7,935 nucleotides of DNA from an uncultured Paracoccaceae bacterium (GTDB lineage Bacteria > Pseudomonadota > Alphaproteobacteria > Rhodobacterales > Rhodobacteraceae). Within the stretch, counting starts at the first letter, position 1; the number at the start of each line of letters is the position of its first letter. The position numbers and the translations under genes are program-made. A model generated the notes under the pieces. It saw only the letters and a program-made list of their open reading frames with translations. It ran no database searches and was not told where the DNA came from. Shown in pieces: positions 1-4,679 of this stretch. Location: positions 1 to 7,935 of the forward strand of contig CALCPC010000457.1 of assembly GCA_937900975.1 (NCBI GenBank), written 5' to 3'.

Positions 1-101
1 GCACGGTTGAGAAAGTGTCCCAGTTCGGATCGACGCCGTGCAAGGCGCAGTGGCGCTGCACCGCCTGTCTTGAACCCTTCGACTATTTCAAGTGCATTTA
101 G
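1..101 (+). CDS. paaD: PaaD, phenylacetyl-CoA epoxidase accessory protein, C-terminal end only
   Basis: Only the last 32 codons are present, read from base 3 to the TAG at 99-101; the rest lies upstream of the window. The visible tail contains SQFGSTPCKA, a CTAC pair and the ending EPFDYFKCI, which I recognise as the conserved cysteine-rich C-terminus of PaaD. From family knowledge, PaaD is a small DUF59/MIP18-related protein required for activity of the multicomponent phenylacetyl-CoA epoxidase, probably through metal or Fe-S cofactor assembly, and is encoded between paaC and paaE. That order fits here, since paaE starts ten bases after the stop. The fragment is too short to judge the rest of the protein. 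Confidence 0.9.
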   Translation, partial: TVEKVSQFGSTPCKAQWRCTACLEPFDYFKCI

Positions 102-111
102 GGAGGGTCGG

Positions 112-1179
112 ATGCCCCGTTTCCACCCCTTATCCGTGACCGACATCAAAAAGACGATCCGCGATGCGGTCGTGGTCACGTTGAAGCCAGAAACCCCGGC
201 GGCGTTTGACTTTATTCAAGGCCAATACCTGACATTCCGCCGGGCCTTCGATGGCGCAGAGCTGCGCCGCTCCTACTCAATCTGCGCGGGGCGGGACGAT
301 GGCGTTTTGCAGGTTGGGATCAAAAAGGTGGCAGGTGGCGCGTTCTCGACCTGGGCCAACGAGGATTTGAAGGTCGGCGACACGCTGGAGGCGATGCCGC
401 CGATGGGCGCCTTTTTCACGGAGCTGACCTCCGACGCGCGCAAGCACTATCTTGGGTTTGCCGGCGGCTCTGGCATCACGCCGGTGCTGTCGATCCTGCG
501 CACGGTTCTGGCGCGGGAGCCGTTGTCGCGGTTTACGCTGGTTTACGCGAACCGGGCGATCAACACGATCATGTTCCGCGATGAGTTGGAGGATCTGAAA
601 AACCGGTTTTTGGATCGCGTCACCATCGTCCATATCCTGGAACAGGAGGCGCAGGACATCGACCTTTTCACCGGGCGCGTCGATGCCGAAAAATGCGCCT
701 TGTTGTTCAAGCATTGGATCCCCATCGCCGCCATCGCTACCGCGTTTATCTGCGGGCCAGAGCCGAGGATGCTGACCATCGCCGCGGCGCTGCGGGCAGA
801 GGGTCTCAGCGATGCACAAATCAAGTTTGAGCTGTTTGCCAGCGCGCAGCCAGGTCGCGCGGCGCAAAGGGCGGTCGACGGCGATAGCGACCGGGGACGC
901 GAAATGACGGCCGTGAAGCTAACGCTCGATGGCGAGAGCCGCCGCTTCACCATGCCCCGCGACACGACGCTGCTGGAGGCAGCGCTCGCCAATGCCATCG
1001 ATGCGCCCTTTGCCTGCAAGGCGGGCGTCTGTTCGACATGCCGGGCCAAGGTTCTGGATGGGCGGGTCGAGATGGCCGCGACCCACGCGCTTGAAGATTA
1101 CGAGGTCGAGCATGGGTATGTTCTGACCAGCCAATGCTACCCCCTGACCGACAGCGTTACCTTCGATTACGATCAGTAA
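112..1179 (+). CDS. paaE: PaaE, reductase subunit of ring 1,2-phenylacetyl-CoA epoxidase
   Basis: A 355-residue flavo-iron-sulfur reductase that passes electrons from NAD(P)H through FAD and a 2Fe-2S cluster to the diiron oxygenase PaaA in the cytoplasm. Visible parts, in order: an FAD-binding barrel with RRSYSICAG (residues 52-60); an NAD-binding domain with GFAGGSGITPV (115-125) and CGPEPRM (214-220); and a C-terminal plant-type ferredoxin domain with cluster ligands C302, C307, C310 and C342 (C-x4-C-x2-C-x31-C). Length matches the E. coli protein (about 356 residues). I chose the ATG at 112 because GGGAGG at 101-106 sits at proper spacing and the family N-terminus (FHPLSVTDI) follows it; the frame is open further upstream only because it overlaps paaD. 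All expected cofactor residues are intact. It is the last gene of its operon. Confidence 0.96.
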   Translation: MPRFHPLSVTDIKKTIRDAVVVTLKPETPAAFDFIQGQYLTFRRAFDGAELRRSYSICAGRDDGVLQVGIKKVAGGAFSTWANEDLKVGDTLEAMPPMGAFFTELTSDARKHYLGFAGGSGITPVLSILRTVLAREPLSRFTLVYANRAINTIMFRDELEDLKNRFLDRVTIVHILEQEAQDIDLFTGRVDAEKCALLFKHWIPIAAIATAFICGPEPRMLTIAAALRAEGLSDAQIKFELFASAQPGRAAQRAVDGDSDRGREMTAVKLTLDGESRRFTMPRDTTLLEAALANAIDAPFACKAGVCSTCRAKVLDGRVEMAATHALEDYEVEHGYVLTSQCYPLTDSVTFDYDQ

Positions 1180-1279
1180 GGCTGTGCCGGCGCAGACCCG
1201 CCCGCCGCGGGACGCGCTGGGCGACGCTCATCCGCTCGGACAAGGCATTCGTGAAAAACCCGGATCGCATAGCGCTGTA

Positions 1280-1296
1280 TGAAGTCGGGGACTTCA
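1280..1296. repeat. Perfect 7-base inverted repeat, 3-base loop (possible terminator hairpin)
   Basis: TGAAGTC at 1280-1286 and its exact complement GACTTCA at 1290-1296 are separated by GGG. In RNA this would form a short hairpin about 100 bases after the paaE stop. There is no following T-run on the plus strand and no A-run preceding it for minus-strand use, so an intrinsic terminator role is only a guess; it could equally be a stabilising 3' end hairpin or chance. Confidence 0.35.
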
Positions 1297-1318
1297 ACGC
1301 GGTTCGGGCTGCTTGATG

Positions 1319-1338
1319 GTTTCGGTATTTCCCGAAAC
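1319..1338. repeat. Perfect 7-base inverted repeat, 6-base loop (possible bidirectional terminator)
   Basis: GTTTCGG at 1319-1325 pairs exactly with CCGAAAC at 1332-1338 around a TATTTC loop. It lies 22 bases from the first inverted repeat, roughly midway between the two converging genes. The arms carry small T- and A-runs, as in some weak bidirectional terminators, but the canonical U-tract is absent. The repeat is certain; the function is inference. Confidence 0.4.
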
Positions 1339-1355
1339 GCTGTCGAACACCCAGG

Positions 1356-1372
1356 GGCCCGGGGCCATTTTT
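1356..1372 (+). terminator. Weak terminator-like element downstream of paaE
   Basis: GGCC-CGG-GGCC (1356-1366) followed by A and TTTTT (1368-1372) can form a very short GC stem ahead of a T-run on the plus strand, about 180 bases past the paaE stop. A four-pair stem is short for an intrinsic terminator, so I give it little weight; it is the only GC stem plus T-run in the gap. Confidence 0.2.
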
Positions 1373-1438
1373 GTTCGGCTTGGTCCAGACCTTGCTGCCC
1401 GACGGTCATCCTGTATTCGATCCTGAACGGAAATCGCT

Positions 1439-2035
1439 TTAAAGCCCGGAAAATCCGTTAAGGCTGATCTGAAAGACCACGTCCGCGTAATCCTCGCGCG
1501 CCGTTTGATCGGCGCCGCTGTTCCACATGTAGAACCAATTCAGCATTCCAAAGACCGACATCGTGGCCGCCCGCAGTTTTGCCCGATCGTCGGCGAAAAC
1601 ATCGGGGGCCACCGCGGCAACAAGGGCACTCATGTGCCAGACAAGATCGCGCTGATAGCCGACCAGGATCGCCTGTTGCGCGGCTGGCAGATGCTTGATC
1701 CCACTCGCTTGGAGCCGATGCTCATTATCGGCGCCTTGATAGGCGAGCAGAATTTCCACCACCGTTTGGCGAAACTGCTCCTGCGGGGCAAGGCCGGCAA
1801 GGTCCATCCCGACGATCCGATCCCGAAGCGCGCGAAGGTATTTGTCCAGGATGTCGAACAGGATTTCATCCTTGCTGGGGTAATAGTGGTAGATGTTCGC
1901 TTTCGAGATCGCGCAGGCCTTTGCCACGCGGCTGACCGACGCGCGGTCAAAGCCTTCGCTGGCAAAAAGCTGTGCGGCGCGGTCCAAAATCAGCTGCCGC
2001 TTTTCGTCGTAATCCTTGGCGATGGGACGGGCCAA
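1439..2035 (-). CDS. paaR: TetR/AcrR-family transcriptional regulator, probable paa repressor
   Basis: A 198-residue one-domain regulator with a TetR N-terminal helix-turn-helix: EGFDRASVSRVAK then SKANIYHYYPSKDEILF (about residues 27-60), and a helical ligand-binding remainder. The start is TTG at 2035. It is forced by the sequence: an in-frame TGA, the paaK stop, lies immediately upstream, and the next in-frame ATG (residue 77) would remove the DNA-binding domain. GGGGAG at 2042-2047 gives a good ribosome binding site inside the paaK 3' end. It is the last gene of the paaG-paaI-paaK operon. TetR-type PaaR proteins that respond to phenylacetyl-CoA are known (for example in Thermus), so by context I infer this one senses the same CoA ester and represses the divergent promoters at 4578-4679, giving feedback control of its own operon. 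Effector and target are not shown by sequence. Confidence 0.85.
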   Translation of the reverse strand: MARPIAKDYDEKRQLILDRAAQLFASEGFDRASVSRVAKACAISKANIYHYYPSKDEILFDILDKYLRALRDRIVGMDLAGLAPQEQFRQTVVEILLAYQGADNEHRLQASGIKHLPAAQQAILVGYQRDLVWHMSALVAAVAPDVFADDRAKLRAATMSVFGMLNWFYMWNSGADQTAREDYADVVFQISLNGFSGL

Positions 2036-2047
2036 TCATCGCTCCCC
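2033..2047 (-). promoter_or_regulatory. TTG start with internal ribosome binding site, abutting the paaK stop
   Basis: On the minus strand the order is GGGGAG (2047-2042), six bases, then TTG (2035-2033). The bases directly before TTG are TGA, the paaK stop codon, in the same frame. This decides the regulator's start and predicts low, coupled translation: ribosomes ending paaK are already placed to restart, and TTG is a weak initiator. The ATG one register away (2039-2037) is in a different frame and does not encode the regulator. Confidence 0.75.
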
Positions 2048-3349
2048 TGTTCGGGTGTCGACAACGCGCTGCGCCTTGCCGGCGGAGCGTTGCACCGTGC
2101 CCGGATCGCCGACGACGACTTCGGTCGAGACGCCGACGGCATCCTTGATTTTTTGTCGAAGCGCGTCGGCGGCCGCGGCTTTGCTGTCCGCATCCGCGGC
2201 CTTGGGGTGCGCTTCCACATGAACGCGCATGGCATCCATGCGGCCGGACCGAAAAAGCTCGATCTGAAAATGTGGGGCAAGCGCGGCCACGGCCAAAAGC
2301 TGTTCTTCTATCTGAGTTGGAAACACGTTGACGCCGCGCAGGATGATCATGTCGTCAGAGCGGCCGGTAACCTTGGCCATCCGGCGCATTGTGCGCGCGG
2401 TGCCGGGCATAAGCCGGGTCAGATCCCGCGTCCGGTAGCGGATCATCGGGATGCCCTCTTTGGTCAGCGTGGTGAACACCAACTCCCCCTCCTGTCCCGC
2501 GGCGACGGGCGCGCCGGTCGCGGGGTCGATGATTTCGGGGTAGAAATGGTCTTCCCAAATGTGAAGGCCGTCCTTGGTTTCCACGCATTCGTTGGCGACG
2601 CCGGGGCCCATGATCTCGGACAGGCCATAGATGTCGACGGCGTGCATATCGAAGGCGTCTTCGACCTCTCGGCGCATCGCGTTTGTCCAAGGTTCCGCGC
2701 CGAAGATACCGACCGAAAGGGATGTGGCGCGCGGGTCGATGCCTTGGCGTTGAAACTCCTCTAGGATGTTCAGCACATAAGAGGGGGTGACCATGATCGC
2801 GTCGGGTTTGAAATCGGTGATCAGGGCGACTTGCTTTTGCGTTTGTCCGCCGCTCATCGGGACAACGGTTGCGCCCAAACGCTCAATCCCATGATGCGCG
2901 CCGCGCCCGCCGGTAAAAAGGCCATAGCCATAGGCGTTGTGGACCATATCGCCCGCCCGCACGCCCGCGGCCCGCAGCGACCGCGCGACCAGATCGGCAA
3001 AGACATCGCAATCGTTCCGCGTATAGCCCACTACCGTGGCCTTGCCCGTGGTCCCCGACGAGGCATGGATGCGCTGGATCTGAGCCCGGGGAACTGCGAA
3101 CAGACCAAAAGGATAATTGTCCCGCAGATCGTCTTTGACCGTGAACGGAAACTTCGCAAGGTCTTCGAGGCTGGGCAGCATGTCGGGATGGACACCGGCG
3201 GCATCGAAGCGGGCCCGATACATCGGGACGTTGGTGTAGGCATGGGTCAGCGACCACCGAAGACGGGTGAGTTGCAGGTCCGAAATCTCATCCCGGGAGG
3301 CGATCTCAATTGGGTCAAGCTCCTCGGGTTTTGCCCCCAGATCCTTCAT
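2036..3349 (-). CDS. paaK: PaaK, phenylacetate-CoA ligase
   Basis: A 437-residue AMP-forming acyl-CoA synthetase that turns phenylacetate, ATP and CoA into phenylacetyl-CoA, the committed entry step. Visible signatures: the phosphate-binding loop SSGTTGKATVVGYT (97-110), the aryl-site region FGAEPW (216-221), YGLSEIMGPG (241-250), the acidic motif RYRTRDLT (304-311) with ribose-contacting D309, the hinge GRSDDMIILRG (329-339), and the C-terminal GKAQRV (424-429) with the expected catalytic lysine K425. Length equals the E. coli enzyme. The ATG at 3349 overlaps the paaI stop as ATGA and has a strong GA-rich ribosome binding site before it. All key residues are present, so I expect an active enzyme. 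It is third in the minus-strand operon and shares a reading frame with the next gene across its TGA. Confidence 0.97.
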   Translation of the reverse strand: MKDLGAKPEELDPIEIASRDEISDLQLTRLRWSLTHAYTNVPMYRARFDAAGVHPDMLPSLEDLAKFPFTVKDDLRDNYPFGLFAVPRAQIQRIHASSGTTGKATVVGYTRNDCDVFADLVARSLRAAGVRAGDMVHNAYGYGLFTGGRGAHHGIERLGATVVPMSGGQTQKQVALITDFKPDAIMVTPSYVLNILEEFQRQGIDPRATSLSVGIFGAEPWTNAMRREVEDAFDMHAVDIYGLSEIMGPGVANECVETKDGLHIWEDHFYPEIIDPATGAPVAAGQEGELVFTTLTKEGIPMIRYRTRDLTRLMPGTARTMRRMAKVTGRSDDMIILRGVNVFPTQIEEQLLAVAALAPHFQIELFRSGRMDAMRVHVEAHPKAADADSKAAAADALRQKIKDAVGVSTEVVVGDPGTVQRSAGKAQRVVDTRTGER

Positions 3350-3789
3350 GATGTCGCCTCCTCCTCCTCAGAAAACAGCTGCCCGGTGATCGCCCGCGAC
3401 GCGCCGCGAAACACGGCAACCGTGTGCCCGTTTTGATCGGTGACAGTGACGTCGGTGATGCCGCTGCGGCCCTTCAGGCTGACCTCCCGCGCGGATGCGG
3501 TCAATCGGTCGCCAAGCCGGGCTGGCGCCAGATAGGTGATCGTGTTGTGCTGCGCGACAGTGGCCTGGTTGCGGCTGTTGCAGGCAAAGGCAAAAGCGCT
3601 GTCGGCGAGCGCAAAGACAACGCCGCCGTGACAGATCTGATGACCGTTGACGTGGTGGGGCTGCACGGTCAGCGCAAGTGTCGCAGAGCCTTCGTCAACG
3701 GCGATCAGCGCCATGCCGAACCAGGCGCTGGCCTGGTCGCCCGACCACATTGCCGCGGCCGATTTTTCTGCGCGCTCCGCCGGGGTCAT
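3346..3789 (-). CDS. paaI: PaaI, hotdog-fold acyl-CoA thioesterase
   Basis: A 147-residue hotdog thioesterase. In E. coli the homologue hydrolyses phenylacetyl-CoA and ring-hydroxylated phenylacetyl-CoAs, and is thought to rescue CoA when pathway intermediates stall. The central signature NGHQICHGGVVFALADSAFA (residues 48-67) matches E. coli PaaI closely and includes D63, aligned with the catalytic aspartate of the family, and the conserved N48, G49, H50 and H54. The C-terminus carries a short acidic extension (SEEEEATS, 140-147) not needed for the fold. The ATG at 3789 overlaps the paaG stop as ATGA. I see no Shine-Dalgarno before it (the upstream bases are GC-rich CCGGCCGCCGCC), so translation probably depends on coupling to paaG. 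The product should be cytoplasmic; no signal peptide or membrane segment is seen. Confidence 0.95.
   Translation of the reverse strand: MTPAERAEKSAAAMWSGDQASAWFGMALIAVDEGSATLALTVQPHHVNGHQICHGGVVFALADSAFAFACNSRNQATVAQHNTITYLAPARLGDRLTASAREVSLKGRSGITDVTVTDQNGHTVAVFRGASRAITGQLFSEEEEATS
3350..3369 (-). promoter_or_regulatory. GAG-repeat ribosome binding site of paaK inside the paaI C-terminus
   Basis: Four tandem GAG codons of paaI (3369-3358 on the minus strand) encode EEEE and at the same time present overlapping AGGAGG/GGAGG motifs. The nearest AGGAGG ends about seven bases before the paaK ATG at 3349. The acidic tail of PaaI is therefore also an extended Shine-Dalgarno tract. Confidence 0.7.
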
Positions 3790-4577
3790 GGGCGGCGGCC
3801 GGTGAAGACCGGCGGACGCTTTTGCAAAAAGGCCGACACGCCCTCGGCATAGTCGGGCGTGGCGCCGCAGATCTTTTGGCTTTGGGCCTCCAACTCCAAC
3901 TGGTGATCCAGCGTGTTGGCGCTTGCCGCCTGGATTGCCCGTTTGGTCAAGGCAAGGCCAACCGTCGGCCCCGCCGCCAAACTGGCCGCAAGGCTTCGGG
4001 CCTCGGCCATCAGGTCCTCGTCGGGCACGGCTTTCCAGATCAGACCCCAGTCAGCCGCCAGTGCCGCGCTCAGCGGTGTGGCGGTCATCGCCAGCGCCTT
4101 TGCCCGAGCCTCCCCCACAAGATGGGTCAAGGACCAAGTGCCGCCGCCATCGGGCACAAGGCCCACTTTGGCAAAGGATTGGATGAACCTGGCGCTGTCT
4201 GCGGCCAGCACGATGTCGCAGGCCAACGCGATATTGGCCCCCGCGCCCGCCGCCACCCCGTTGACCGCACAGATCACCGGCATCTCAAGCCCCCGGATCT
4301 GGCGGATCAGGGGGTTGTAGTATGTCTTCAGCGTCTCACTTAGGTCCGGCGGCGCGTCCATGGTCGCAGGGTCGCGGTCGCCCAGATCCTGGCCCGCGCA
4401 AAACCCCCGCCCAGCGCCTGTCAGCAGAACCGCCCGGCTATTGCCCCGCGCCGCGCCATCCAGCGCGGCCCGCAGCGCGCCGTGCATCTCGGCGTTATAG
4501 CTGTTCAAGCGGTCCGGGCGGTTCAACGTGATCTCAGTCACGTCGCCGGCGGCTGTGACCTGAATTGTGTCGCCCAT
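3786..4577 (-). CDS. paaG: PaaG, 1,2-epoxyphenylacetyl-CoA isomerase
   Basis: A 263-residue crotonase-fold isomerase, first gene of the minus-strand operon. It converts the ring epoxide of phenylacetyl-CoA to the seven-membered oxepin-CoA and, in characterised homologues, also shifts a double bond in a later dehydroadipyl-CoA intermediate. Signatures: LNRPDRLNSYN (18-28), GAGRGFCAGQDLGDRD (54-69, first oxyanion-hole region), VNGVAAGAGANIALACD (105-121, second oxyanion region) and GLVPDGGGTW (139-148), where D143 aligns with the catalytic aspartate of E. coli PaaG. The ending FTGRRP resembles the family C-terminus. Length matches E. coli (262). The ATG at 4577 is supported by GGAGGG at 4584-4589 on the minus strand. 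The glutamate pair of true hydratases is not expected and not seen. PaaG is distinguished from other crotonases mainly by the ...FCAGQDL... and PDGGGTW blocks and the operon. Confidence 0.95.
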   Translation of the reverse strand: MGDTIQVTAAGDVTEITLNRPDRLNSYNAEMHGALRAALDGAARGNSRAVLLTGAGRGFCAGQDLGDRDPATMDAPPDLSETLKTYYNPLIRQIRGLEMPVICAVNGVAAGAGANIALACDIVLAADSARFIQSFAKVGLVPDGGGTWSLTHLVGEARAKALAMTATPLSAALAADWGLIWKAVPDEDLMAEARSLAASLAAGPTVGLALTKRAIQAASANTLDHQLELEAQSQKICGATPDYAEGVSAFLQKRPPVFTGRRP

Positions 4578-4588
4578 GGCTTACCCTC

Positions 4589-4600
4589 CGCCGACCGGTT
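4589..4600. promoter_or_regulatory. Candidate TetR-type operator, site A
   Basis: CGCCG-AC-CGGTT fits an inverted repeat AACCG-N2-CGGTT at 8 of 10 arm positions. It lies just before the paaG ribosome binding site, near the expected leftward transcription start. The same architecture (two five-base arms around two bases) recurs 29 bases away, centre to centre, at site B. The assignment to the operon's TetR protein is inference. Confidence 0.4.
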
Positions 4601-4617
4601 TCGAAAAATCTTGCATA

Positions 4618-4629
4618 AACCGTCTGGTT
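4618..4629. promoter_or_regulatory. Candidate TetR-type operator, site B
   Basis: AACCG-TC-TGGTT fits AACCG-N2-CGGTT at 9 of 10 arm positions. It falls between the proposed rightward -35 and -10, and directly downstream of the leftward -35, so one bound repressor could block both promoters. The arm-spacer-arm plan resembles the AACG-N2-CGTT core reported for Thermus PaaR as I recall it, which is suggestive but not proof. Confidence 0.45.
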
Positions 4630-4648
4630 GGTCAATTAATAAATGGAG

Positions 4649-4661
4649 GCGCGAGTCGCGC
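4649..4661. repeat. Perfect odd-length palindrome in the leader of the 4680 gene
   Basis: GCGCGA (4649-4654) and its exact complement TCGCGC (4656-4661) flank a single central G. It starts about eight bases after the proposed -10 and ends just before the ribosome binding site, so it sits at or just after the likely transcription start. It could be an operator for a second regulator; a one-base loop makes an RNA hairpin with the full stem impossible. Confidence 0.45.
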
Positions 4662-4679
4662 AATAGGAAAGTCCTTTCC

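Larger units (their letters stand above)
1180..1438. other. Convergent intergenic gap between paaE and the TetR gene
   Basis: This 259-base gap lies between two genes that point at each other. I see no convincing coding sequence: short open frames exist on both strands but resemble no family I know and have no good ribosome binding site. It does hold two perfect inverted repeats (1280-1296 and 1319-1338), listed separately, and a GC-rich stretch followed by five T residues (1356-1372). The natural role is termination from both sides, but no textbook hairpin with a U-tract is present on either strand. Confidence 0.6.
4578..4679. promoter_or_regulatory. Divergent promoter region between paaG and the fused hydratase/dehydrogenase gene
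   Basis: This 102-base gap must drive both the paaG-paaI-paaK-tetR operon (leftward) and the 4680 gene (rightward). Plus strand: TTGCAT at 4611-4616 as a -35 and AATTAA or TTAATA near 4634-4641 as a -10, with 17-19 bases between. Minus strand: a good -35, TTGACC, at 4635-4630 and a weak -10, AAGATT, at 4612-4607 after 17 bases. The two promoters would overlap almost back to back. Three inverted repeats lie here (4589-4600, 4618-4629, 4649-4661), suitably placed for repression. AT content is clearly higher than in the flanking genes. Hexamer assignments are by eye and tentative. Confidence 0.65.

Noticed and set aside
7..111. Upstream extension of the paaE frame to a TTG at 7
   Set aside because: It overlaps the recognisable PaaD C-terminus; the ATG at 112 with GGGAGG before it matches the family.
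598..611. Perfect 14-base palindrome, A5-CCGG-T5, inside paaE
   Set aside because: It encodes ordinary residues (KNRF) of the reductase, well inside the gene and with no nearby promoter; most likely chance.
1173..1409. Small minus-strand open frame in the convergent gap
   Set aside because: It overlaps the end of paaE, has no family resemblance, and no supported start.
1505..2764. Long plus-strand open frame of 419 codons
   Set aside because: It lies antisense to the TetR gene and paaK, both with clear family motifs; its own peptide shows no recognisable domain. A typical shadow frame in high-GC DNA.
4482..4679. Upstream extension of the hydratase/dehydrogenase frame
   Set aside because: The extra 66 residues overlap paaG on the other strand and are unlike the family; the ATG at 4680 has a good ribosome binding site and the expected N-terminus.
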